The notes under the pieces are model-generated. The model was not told where the DNA came from. It searched no databases and saw nothing but the letters and a program-made list of their open reading frames with translations. Shown here piece by piece: positions 7,804-14,524 of a stretch of 14,524 bases of DNA. Source of the stretch: SKVR01 sp037441525. Its GTDB lineage: Bacteria > Bacteroidota > Bacteroidia > Bacteroidales > UBA7960. Within the stretch, counting starts at the first letter, position 1; every line of letters starts with the position of its first letter. Location: assembly GCA_037441525.1 (NCBI GenBank), contig JBBISA010000072.1, positions 1-14,524 on the forward strand, written 5' to 3'. The position numbers were made by a program, and so were the translations under genes.

Positions 7804-7857
7804 TTCAACCACATCAACTTCCTCAACCATCTCAACTTTCTCAACCATCTCAACCAG
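7804..7857. repeat. Three tandem 18-bp pyrimidine/A repeats
   Basis: The gap between nspC and the U32 gene is almost entirely three 18-bp units (7804-7821, 7822-7839, 7840-7857), with CTCAACCATCTCAAC shared exactly by units two and three. The plus strand has no G in this stretch. It ends four bases before the U32 start, so it forms the ribosome-loading region of that gene. Confidence 0.8.
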
Positions 7858-7861
7858 TTAA

Positions 7862-9103
7862 ATGTCAAAGTTCATCGAAATAATGTCGCCGGTAGGTTCA
7901 TACGAATCTCTCATGGCAGCCATTCAAGGTGGAGCCAATTCGGTTTATTTCGGGGTGGGTAAACTAAATATGCGTTCACGTTCGTCGCAGAATTTTTCGC
8001 TCGATGATCTCGATCAGATAGTAACCATGGGCAGGCAGCATAATCTGCGCACCTACCTTACCCTCAACACAATTATTTATGATGAGGAGATGGCAGAAAT
8101 GGAGAAAATCATTTTGCGGGCCCGTGATGCCGGAATAACCGCTGTGATTGCTTCCGACCTGAGCGTCATAGAGTTCGCCCATAGCCAGGGAGTAGAAGTG
8201 CACATCTCAACCCAATGCAATATAACCAACTTGCAGGCAGTTAAATTTTTCAGCCGGTATGCCGATGTTATGGTTACCGCCCGCGAGCTAAGCCTGGAGC
8301 AGGTTGCAGCTATTGTTAAGGGAATTGAACAAAATCAGATCAAAGGTCCTTCAGGACAATTGGTGCAAATCGAGATTTTTGTGCACGGAGCTTTATGCAT
8401 GGCAATAAGCGGCAAGTGCTATCTCAGCCTCGATAACATGAACCACTCAGCAAATCGTGGCGCCTGCCTGCAACTGTGCCGCCGGGGGTACACCGTACGC
8501 GATAAGGAAGAAGAATTCGAGCTCGACATTGATAACCAATACATTATGTCACCAAAAGACTTATGTACCATCGGGTTCATAGATAAAGTCGTACATGCTG
8601 GAGTTTCTGTGTTTAAAATAGAAGGGCGTGGAAGGGGGCCTGAATACGTTAAAACAGTTACCCGTGTTTACAGAGAAGCGGCTGATGCCTGTATCAATGG
8701 TACATTCAACCATGAAAAATCACAACATTGGCTGGCTGAACTATCTAAAGTTTACAATCGTGGATTCTGGGATGGATACTACCTTGGCCGAAATCTCGGA
8801 GAATGGACCAGTCAATATGGCTCTCAGGCCACAACCCGCAAGGTTTATGTGGGCAAGGTTACTAACTATTTCTCGAAACTGGGGGTTGTTGAAGTAAAAA
8901 TGGAAACCGGGACATTGAAAATCAACGATTCTGTTTACATAACAGGCCCTACAACCGGCGTTATTGAACTTCCCATTCAGGAAATCAGGGTTGATTTGAA
9001 ACCAGTTGAAGAAACCCGAAAAGGAGAAATGTGTTCATTCCAGGTTCCCGAACTGGTAAGACGTGGCGATCAGGTTTATAAAATTATTGATATTACTACC
9101 TAG
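7862..9103 (+). CDS. Peptidase U32 family protein (RNA hydroxylase-like, TrhP/RlhA type)
   Basis: The 413-residue product matches the peptidase U32 signature exactly: EIFVHGALCMAISGKCYLS (171-189). Candidate Fe-S ligands are C179, C186, C202 (C206 nearby) and C235, with spacing close to that of the [4Fe-4S]-binding members UbiU, TrhP and RlhA. The N-terminal ~260 residues should form a TIM-barrel-like domain (SPVGSYESLMAAIQGGANSVYFG at the start; FKIEGRGRGPEYV at 251-263). Residues ~325-410 form a beta-rich C-terminal domain as in TrhP. Older annotation calls these collagenase-like proteases. In E. coli the cytoplasmic members hydroxylate tRNA (TrhP) or 23S rRNA (RlhA), and that is the more likely role here, with the substrate undetermined. 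It follows nspC by 61 bases, probably in the same operon. ATG at 7862 gives a normal N-terminus. Confidence 0.85.
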   Translation: MSKFIEIMSPVGSYESLMAAIQGGANSVYFGVGKLNMRSRSSQNFSLDDLDQIVTMGRQHNLRTYLTLNTIIYDEEMAEMEKIILRARDAGITAVIASDLSVIEFAHSQGVEVHISTQCNITNLQAVKFFSRYADVMVTARELSLEQVAAIVKGIEQNQIKGPSGQLVQIEIFVHGALCMAISGKCYLSLDNMNHSANRGACLQLCRRGYTVRDKEEEFELDIDNQYIMSPKDLCTIGFIDKVVHAGVSVFKIEGRGRGPEYVKTVTRVYREAADACINGTFNHEKSQHWLAELSKVYNRGFWDGYYLGRNLGEWTSQYGSQATTRKVYVGKVTNYFSKLGVVEVKMETGTLKINDSVYITGPTTGVIELPIQEIRVDLKPVEETRKGEMCSFQVPELVRRGDQVYKIIDITT

Positions 9104-9232
9104 TAAAAGAAACATTTCTGAAAATCATTGGAACAAGTTTAAGGTAGTTTTAGGCTTCACCCTTTTGGGCATAATTTATGTTGATTTACATCAAAATATA
9201 TTTAATATTTTGAACACCTAAATTTTTCTGAA
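9104..9232. other. Intergenic gap before the exported-protein pair
   Basis: This AT-rich 129-base spacer has no convincing terminator hairpin after the U32 gene and no full TAnnTTTG box. An ATATTTTG (9205-9212) about 20 bases before the TTG start at 9233 is a weak promoter-like match only. Confidence 0.4.
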
Positions 9233-10468
9233 TTGGAAAAAATTGTCTTTACATTCATCGGCATTATAACATTCCTTGTTACCAGCACCAATCTTTCTGC
9301 CCAATATCCATCCCGCAATCCAGATTCAAAAAACAAATCTGAAGATTTACGCCAATTGCTGGCCCCGGCCAAAGATGCCCGGGCCTCCAGCCATCAAGCC
9401 GAATTCTATTACCAACGTTATTACAATGAAGCTGTTAAAAACGGGTACTATTATGAAGGTTTTGAAACCTGGATTAAATCGCAGCCCTGGAAGCTCCCGC
9501 AGGGATGGAACCGCTATCGTACTACAAGCCTTACAGGAAATCCTTTTTCAAACGATATTACCAACCTGGCACCCGGAACAGGAAATCTTAACTGGTATAT
9601 GAATAACCCTGATCTTTACCCCTATAACGATGGCGACCCATCCGAATATGTTAAAGCCGGGTCAGGATCAATCGGTTGCTTTTGGGATGCAAAAGATTTT
9701 ACCTGGGCTGTTTCCCCAACAATTGCCCTGCCAACAAGCGGCAATAATCTGGTTGTTAATTTCTGGGTTTGGGTGGCAAACAATTTTACCGACGGCTGGT
9801 ACTCGCGCTTTCACGTCAGGGTTTATGCTGATGGGCAATGGACAACATTATACTCATACAACCCACAGACTGAAGGAAGTAACTTATTTGACGCTCCCAC
9901 GTCGCTAAGTCTTAATGACTATAAAGGCAAAAATGTAAGAATCGCATTCGTGCACCAGTGGAATAAAGGCATACAAATCGCCATTGATGAGATTTATGCA
10001 GGCCCGGAACTTAAAAACGATTTCGGATTGTCATTTCTCGAAATAGCGCCATCTTTTGGATTACTCCCTGGCGACCAGGCCTATGTATGGGTCCATGCCG
10101 AAGCTTTCGGTACCAATGGCGGGCCTGTTACAGTGACCCTTAAAATAAACGGGCAGGTTCGCGATACCTTCACAACCGGAACTCTTGCCAGGGGTGGAAA
10201 CCCTGAATTGGTTACCTTCATCTGGACACCCCGCAGACATGGAGAGCACCGGGTTGAAGTAACTATTCCCGATGATGACTTCAACCAGAACAATGTACTT
10301 TCCCAAACAGTATATATAAACCATTATTACAACCTTGCACAGGATTTCGAGAATTTTGGCCGAGATGAGCAGGGAAACCGTATCGTTGTTTCCCCCCAAA
10401 TGACTGGACAACCAACGACATCGACTGGGTTTTCGAAACTACCGAGTGGCAGATATTTGAAGGGGTAA
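9233..10468 (+). CDS. T9SS-exported choice-of-anchor J protein, 5' part of a frameshifted gene
   Basis: This is the upstream part of a gene that really runs to 11550. The start is TTG at 9233: an in-frame TAA at 9203-9205 leaves no ATG, and TTG gives a complete signal peptide (residues 1-24, ending LSAQ). Residues ~74-258 form a jelly-roll of the cleaved-adhesin/choice-of-anchor J type (YEGFETW...PQGWNR, ending IDEIYAGPE). Residues ~262-362 form an Ig-like, CARDB-like domain (LSFLEIAPSFGLLPGDQAYVW ... HRVEVTIPDDDFNQNN). At ~368 a second choice-of-anchor J domain begins (NLAQDFENF) but is cut: after V386 the frame enters C6 at 10392-10397 and continues as an unrelated 24-residue tail to the stop at 10466-10468. 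Shifting to the -1 frame gives PNDWTTNDIDWVFE and the rest of the domain. The product is probably outer-surface or secreted; its ligand is unknown. Confidence 0.8.
   Translation: MEKIVFTFIGIITFLVTSTNLSAQYPSRNPDSKNKSEDLRQLLAPAKDARASSHQAEFYYQRYYNEAVKNGYYYEGFETWIKSQPWKLPQGWNRYRTTSLTGNPFSNDITNLAPGTGNLNWYMNNPDLYPYNDGDPSEYVKAGSGSIGCFWDAKDFTWAVSPTIALPTSGNNLVVNFWVWVANNFTDGWYSRFHVRVYADGQWTTLYSYNPQTEGSNLFDAPTSLSLNDYKGKNVRIAFVHQWNKGIQIAIDEIYAGPELKNDFGLSFLEIAPSFGLLPGDQAYVWVHAEAFGTNGGPVTVTLKINGQVRDTFTTGTLARGGNPELVTFIWTPRRHGEHRVEVTIPDDDFNQNNVLSQTVYINHYYNLAQDFENFGRDEQGNRIVVSPQMTGQPTTSTGFSKLPSGRYLKG
10388..10402 (+). other. Frameshift site in a C6 tract
   Basis: Upstream codons read GTT TCC CCC CAA, whereas the downstream protein requires CCA AAT GAC TGG. 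One added base in the T3 or C6 run (10389-10397) restores a single open frame. The two frames overlap only between 10369 (after a TGA at 10366-10368 in the downstream frame) and 10468, which brackets the shift. No canonical X XXY YYZ slippery heptamer is present, so a sequence error or a real mutation is more likely than programmed shifting. Confidence 0.8.
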
Positions 10469-10563
10469 GTGCGGTTCTGTCGGGCAGACTGGGCCAATCC
10501 GAGAAAATCCAGGTCACACCGCCGGTAAACATAAGATCATATGACAACTTTATTAGTTTCTAT

Positions 10564-11550
10564 ATGGAAGGAGTTAACAATAATATAACCAGTTCTTCGC
10601 AGGTAGTGCAGGGTTATTCAACCTTTCAGCTTAAATATAGTGCCAGCCCAACAGGCCCCTGGAACAACCTTGGCGATCCCGTCAACTTCCAGAATAAATA
10701 CGATGGCAACAACCAGCTTATCGAAGAAGCAAATGCCCTAAGATATAAAACCTACGATATTTCATCGTTGCAGCGAGGCACCTGGTATTTTGCTTTTACA
10801 ACTACAAGCACATTTGGTCTCATCGAAAACCAAATATCCTACCGCTCATTTGTAATTATCGACAACATTATGATCGGCGAAGACCCCACCGGACTCGAAA
10901 TCCCTGAATTCTACGAGCTTACCATTCCTCTGCCGGCTGGAAATTATCAATACAAATATTTCCTGGTAGCAGATAAATCAACCTGGGAATTAGGCGATTG
11001 GGCAGGTGAACCCAATCGAAGCATTAACATCAATGGAGCCACCGTTGCGGAAGATCAATGGAGTAAAAGGCCGGGCGCAGGCAAAAGCCAGCTATTTAGC
11101 ACCGAACAGGGTGTTTTTAATACTACTTTCAGGGTAAATATGGCAGGAGCAAAAGCTGGCGATCTGATTTTTAACCCTTATATTCACAAGGTATTTGTTT
11201 CTGGTAATTTCGGTGGCGACATCAACTGGATTCAGCCCGGAGCCAATCCCAATCTCGAATTAACCCTATGGGGTGGCATCCTTGATGCTGGAAGGCAGAA
11301 TAACATCCCTAAAAGCAAAACTCCCATCATTTTTCCTAATCCGGCATCAACGCTTGCAACCATTTCGTCGGATGTAAACATTGGCATGATTGAAGTGTTT
11401 AACCTTGCAGGAGCAAAAATACATGAACAAATTATCAACCAACCAAGTTTCACACTGAGCACAGCCAGTTACCCAAATGGGCTATATTTGCTAAAGGTTT
11501 ATTCCGGTTCAGGTGTTACGGTACATAAACTTCAGGTAATAAATCGCTAA
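10564..11550 (+). CDS. T9SS-exported choice-of-anchor J protein, 3' part with sorting domain
   Basis: This is the downstream part of the frameshifted gene. The first ATG in this frame is 10564, but the frame is open from 10369 and the true protein very likely enters it near 10399, so the ATG is inside the second choice-of-anchor J domain and is probably not a real start. The domain ends around residue ~105 (FVIIDNIMIGEDP). Next comes LPAGNYQYKYFLVADKS..WAGEPNRSI, resembling the second half of a starch-binding-like beta-sandwich. It is followed by FNTTFRVNMAGA...FNPYIHKVFVSGNFGG, resembling the first half of the same kind of domain. The last ~75 residues (from IIFPNPAS) are a T9SS type A C-terminal sorting domain ending GLYLLKVYSGSGVTVHKLQV. 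With the repaired frame the gene encodes about 772 residues with both an export signal and a sorting signal. Confidence 0.8.
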   Translation: MEGVNNNITSSSQVVQGYSTFQLKYSASPTGPWNNLGDPVNFQNKYDGNNQLIEEANALRYKTYDISSLQRGTWYFAFTTTSTFGLIENQISYRSFVIIDNIMIGEDPTGLEIPEFYELTIPLPAGNYQYKYFLVADKSTWELGDWAGEPNRSININGATVAEDQWSKRPGAGKSQLFSTEQGVFNTTFRVNMAGAKAGDLIFNPYIHKVFVSGNFGGDINWIQPGANPNLELTLWGGILDAGRQNNIPKSKTPIIFPNPASTLATISSDVNIGMIEVFNLAGAKIHEQIINQPSFTLSTASYPNGLYLLKVYSGSGVTVHKLQVINR

Positions 11551-11564
11551 ACTTGTAAAATAAT

Positions 11565-11587
11565 CAGCCTGGCTGCATCTTTTTTTA
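11565..11587 (+). terminator. Weak candidate terminator
   Basis: CAGC-CTG-GCTG (11565-11575) can form only a short 4-bp stem, followed by CATC and a T-run reaching 11586. This may give partial termination between the two exported-protein genes, or nothing. Confidence 0.2.
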
Positions 11588-11603
11588 TTTAACTAATTCG
11601 CAA

Positions 11604-14174
11604 ATGAAATTCAGAGTCCCAATTATATCCCTGCTATTCATATTTATTTTAAATGGCATTTCAGCTCAAATGCGGCCCTCTGGGATTGCTCCAGGAGTCG
11701 TATTTCCTCCGGGGGAAAAAACTATACGGCATGAATTTGCTCTTCAGGTGCCTGTAAATAAGCTAATGGCCGAAGATATTATTGGCCCTGTTGATGGCAT
11801 CCCATACAGAATAGGATATGCAGTGCCGATATATAAAGACCTTTTTCAACTGGGACAATGGATAAAGCTCGACGATGGCAGATTGTTTTTCAGAGCAGTA
11901 CTTAGTTCGCCAGGTGCGTTGGGAGTAAATGTTGCCTTTGAAGAGTTCTACCTGCCCGATAACTCCCAATTGTTTTACTATGGGCAGGATATTTCAACGG
12001 TGTATGGGGGATATAATGAGGCCGACAACCACGAAAGCCGCATGTTCCCGGGGCCATTGATTGAAGGTGCTGATGTTGTTATAGAATACTTTGAGCCCGA
12101 TCCTTCCAAGGTGACAGAAAAACCCGTTTTGTTTGTCAAAGACATTATGCACTATTACAGACCGGTTTTCGAAACCTTGAAAAACAACACCATCGGGAAT
12201 AGCGGTATTTGCCAGGTAAACATCAACTGCGTGGAAGGTAATGACTGGCAAAATGAAAAACGAGGAATTGCCCGGATATTAGTCAGGGCAGGCAATAGTG
12301 CCGGATGGTGTTCAGGAACACTTATAAACAATACTGCTCAGGATGGCACGCCCTATTTTCTTACTGCACAACATTGCGGCAGCGAAGCATCGCCATCCGA
12401 CCATAATTTATGGCAGTTCAGGTTCAATTTCGAACGGCCCGGTTGCGAAGAATCCGGAATTCCAATAAACCATACCATTACCGGAGCAAGTTTAATTGCT
12501 ATTTCCGAAATGGCAGGAGGCTCAGATATGCGATTGCTTAAACTAAACTTCATACCACCGGCATCCTTTCAACCCTATTATAATGGCTGGGACCGTACCC
12601 CTATCCCTGCCCGCAGGGGGGTGGGTATTCACCATCCGGCAGGTGATGTTAAGAAAATATCAACCTTTGTCACCACCGCAACCAATGTACCTTCACCGGT
12701 TATTTCGGGCAGCACAATGGCAGCTAACTCAGCATGGAATGTAAATTTTACCAGTACCATCACCAACCATAGCATAACCGAAGCTGGATCATCAGGCTCA
12801 CCCTTATTTAACGAAAGTAAACTTATTATAGGGTCACTAACCGGAGGTAGTTCAAGTTGCTCCAACCTCTCAGGGGCCAATGTTTATGGTAAATTTCAAT
12901 TCCAATGGGATCAGAGTGGGTCAGCCAACATCAGGCAATTGCGTCCCTGGCTTGATCCCATTGGTACTGAGCAATTAACACTAAATGGCCTCGATTTATA
13001 CCCCATCCCTGTAGTTGAAAAAATTAATGCTCAGATACAAGGTGACGAAAACGTAGCTATTTCCTTATTCTGGGAAAAACCTGCATACTCTCTCACCGAT
13101 AATTGGTTCGGGTACACAAGCAGCTATTCAGGTATAAGACAAGACATTCCTGAAAGGGCAACTCTGTTTGATTTTAAAAAAACACTGGGCATAGAAACCT
13201 TTTACATCAAAAGATTATCCCATATTTTCTGGCAAAACCAAAATTTCCCATGGGGTGTCAACACAAGATTCAGGTTCAAAATTTATGATGAGGACGGCAA
13301 AACTCTGCTCTTTGAGTCTGCTGAAACAACCGGAGTTAATTTTCAGACCACCAACCGGGGTGTATTTCTTAACCTTAACCGGGAGATTGCTCTTACACGC
13401 CCGTTTTATGTGGCAATCGCACCGGTCGCAACAAGCTACCCATCATCATTAACAAGAGAAATCACAACCCCTTCGCGCTCATTCTTTGGGTCTCCCGGCA
13501 ATTGGAGGCCTCTTGCCGAAAACGGAGTTTTCTACGAACTTTTTACCAGTGTATTTGGGTCAGACAAACCATCATCTTCAAAAACAAATACAGAAGATTC
13601 TGAAGAGTCAGAAATAATGCTTGGACCAGGCCCGGGTCAGTTATTGGATGTCATTACCACAATTCAATCATTACCAACTTCAACAGAAAAACTTATCTCA
13701 TCCATCCTATATTACAACATTTATCGTAATGGAGTTTTTATTGGGAAAACCAGCAATACAACCGACCTGTTTTATGTTGATAATAGCGGTTTGCTATCCG
13801 GTGAAACCTACTCATACCAGATATCATCGGTTTTTAACACCAACCCATCCGATCCTACCTGGCCTGTAAGTGAATCAAAACTATCTAAGGCTTTCATTAT
13901 TACCATTGCCAATGCCAATAGTTTCAATGAGCCTGATAAACCGGTTCAGGTTTATCCAAATCCGGTAAAAAATAACCTAACCATCAGATTCATAGAACCT
14001 GCGAAAAACGCTTATATAAAAATAAGTTCTATATCCGGTACAATAGTTTTTTTAAAAGGCATAGAATCAGAATCATTGACATCCGTTGATGTATCATGGC
14101 TCGCACGTGGAATATATTTAGTACAGATAGTTTCAGATGGATATTCTTATATCGAAAAAATTGCTGTTAAATAA
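11604..14174 (+). CDS. T9SS-exported lysyl-endopeptidase-like serine protease
   Basis: This 856-residue protein starts with a signal peptide (1-21, LFIFILNGISA). Residues ~22-200 form a pro-region/N-terminal beta domain. Residues ~200-465 form a trypsin-fold protease of the lysyl endopeptidase (Achromobacter protease I) type: CSGTLINNTAQDGTPYFLTAQHC (236-258), SDMRLLKL (307-314), IHHPAGDVKKIS (342-353), TEAGSSGSPLF (392-402), WLDP (449-452). The catalytic triad is inferred as H257, D308 and S397, all intact. The residues that give the Achromobacter enzyme lysine specificity appear changed (GSLTGG where it has QLHGG; ANVYG where it has SDQYG). Residues ~480-650 form a beta-rich domain, ~684-768 are fibronectin-III-like, and ~781-856 (VYPNPV...GIYLVQI) are a T9SS type A sorting domain. 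It should be secreted or anchored on the cell surface. It follows the frameshifted T9SS gene by 53 bases on the same strand, possibly co-expressed. ATG at 11604 leads directly into the signal peptide. Confidence 0.93.
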   Translation: MKFRVPIISLLFIFILNGISAQMRPSGIAPGVVFPPGEKTIRHEFALQVPVNKLMAEDIIGPVDGIPYRIGYAVPIYKDLFQLGQWIKLDDGRLFFRAVLSSPGALGVNVAFEEFYLPDNSQLFYYGQDISTVYGGYNEADNHESRMFPGPLIEGADVVIEYFEPDPSKVTEKPVLFVKDIMHYYRPVFETLKNNTIGNSGICQVNINCVEGNDWQNEKRGIARILVRAGNSAGWCSGTLINNTAQDGTPYFLTAQHCGSEASPSDHNLWQFRFNFERPGCEESGIPINHTITGASLIAISEMAGGSDMRLLKLNFIPPASFQPYYNGWDRTPIPARRGVGIHHPAGDVKKISTFVTTATNVPSPVISGSTMAANSAWNVNFTSTITNHSITEAGSSGSPLFNESKLIIGSLTGGSSSCSNLSGANVYGKFQFQWDQSGSANIRQLRPWLDPIGTEQLTLNGLDLYPIPVVEKINAQIQGDENVAISLFWEKPAYSLTDNWFGYTSSYSGIRQDIPERATLFDFKKTLGIETFYIKRLSHIFWQNQNFPWGVNTRFRFKIYDEDGKTLLFESAETTGVNFQTTNRGVFLNLNREIALTRPFYVAIAPVATSYPSSLTREITTPSRSFFGSPGNWRPLAENGVFYELFTSVFGSDKPSSSKTNTEDSEESEIMLGPGPGQLLDVITTIQSLPTSTEKLISSILYYNIYRNGVFIGKTSNTTDLFYVDNSGLLSGETYSYQISSVFNTNPSDPTWPVSESKLSKAFIITIANANSFNEPDKPVQVYPNPVKNNLTIRFIEPAKNAYIKISSISGTIVFLKGIESESLTSVDVSWLARGIYLVQIVSDGYSYIEKIAVK

Positions 14175-14524
14175 TCGGATTTCATCTCAGTTATCCCCTA
14201 ATCAGTTTTCATTCATTGTTTAACACATTCTTTTCCACTCTCTACACAGTATTTTTTATAAAAAAAACTGGCACATAATACAATATTAACCCTGATTAGT
14301 CATTAGGAATGTATTGAACTAATGGCTTGGCCGGGTTTAATTAACCCACTTGCAGCAATTTGGAGTTTTGCGAATCAATTATATAAATTGGTCAATTTTA
14401 TTTTTGTTAATTTTAACAAAAGCAATAGGTTGATCATACTAAAGAACTTACAATAAGATTGATTGAAACAAAGGACAGAAATCGATCTCAGGACAGATTC
14501 TCGGTTCTCCCAGTTCGAACAATT
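14175..14524. other. AT-rich non-coding region at the right end
   Basis: I see no gene in these 350 bases on either strand. Short dyads are frequent: CATTAG/CTAATG (14301-14306 and 14319-14324), GGGTT-TAATT-AACCC (14333-14347), CAATT-ATATA-AATTG (14376-14390) and a 20-bp palindrome at 14402-14421. There is no clear intrinsic terminator right after the protease stop. The right part may be the leader of a gene starting beyond 14524. Confidence 0.5.
14402..14432 (+). promoter_or_regulatory. Palindrome overlapping a candidate promoter
   Basis: TTTTGTTAA-TT-TTAACAAAA (14402-14421) is a perfect 9-bp inverted repeat with a 2-base centre. Its left edge supplies TTTG (14403-14406), and 19 bases downstream TAGGTTG (14426-14432) approximates TAnnTTTG with one T missing. 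The 19-base spacing suits a Bacteroidota promoter with an operator over its -33 region; this is inference. Confidence 0.3.

Noticed and set aside
7804..7857. Short CRISPR-like array
   Set aside because: Units are only 18 bp, contiguous without spacers, and no cas gene is present; this is a simple tandem repeat.
10388..10402. Programmed -1 ribosomal frameshift
   Set aside because: The zero-frame codons TCC CCC CAA do not make a canonical slippery heptamer, and no downstream stem or pseudoknot was evident; a sequence error or mutation explains the shift more simply.
14460..14524. tRNA-like GTTCGAA near the right end
   Set aside because: The flanking bases do not form a T-arm or the rest of a cloverleaf on either strand.

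Overview
The window looks like a chromosomal segment of an anaerobic member of the Bacteroidota, probably Bacteroidales-like. Two secreted proteins end in type IX secretion (T9SS) sorting domains, and a third secreted protein carries gliding/surface-type repeats. There are no Shine-Dalgarno-led starts, and promoters resemble the Bacteroidota -7 element TAnnTTTG. A DAHP synthase fused to chorismate mutase and the carboxyspermidine route to spermidine are also present. The tungsten-type aldehyde:ferredoxin oxidoreductase argues for anaerobic life. No tRNA, rRNA, CRISPR array, transposase or phage gene was seen.

Layout. (1) Bases 1-841, minus strand: the N-terminal part of a secreted protein of 79-residue repeats, cut by the window edge. 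(2) 1218-2306: DAHP synthase/chorismate mutase, monocistronic, with a strong intrinsic terminator at 2355-2391. (3) 2564-4723: a 719-residue aldehyde:ferredoxin oxidoreductase-family protein, convergent with a small DUF1289 cysteine protein (4846-5046, minus); a near-perfect bidirectional terminator lies between them. (4) 5262-9103: carboxy(nor)spermidine dehydrogenase, carboxy(nor)spermidine decarboxylase and a peptidase-U32-family protein, all co-directional. The first two are successive steps of spermidine synthesis. (5) 9233-11550: a T9SS-exported multidomain protein whose reading frame is broken by a -1 shift at a C6 tract near 10392-10397. (6) 11604-14174: a T9SS-exported lysyl-endopeptidase-like serine protease. 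(7) 14175-14524: AT-rich non-coding DNA with a 20-bp palindrome that may be the control region of a gene beyond the right edge.

How the genes work together. The shikimate enzyme and the polyamine enzymes are housekeeping biosynthesis. The U32 protein is of the type that in Escherichia coli hydroxylates RNA in a prephenate-dependent manner, so the chorismate mutase encoded here makes a metabolite that such an enzyme may need; this link is inference only. The last two genes are a pair of exported surface/secreted proteins with the same outer-membrane export signal.

I did not find a convincing new multi-gene system. The most worthwhile oddities are the frameshifted T9SS protein with rearranged half-domains, the protease whose lysine-specificity residues are changed, and the non-canonical CX3CX3C cluster motif of the oxidoreductase.
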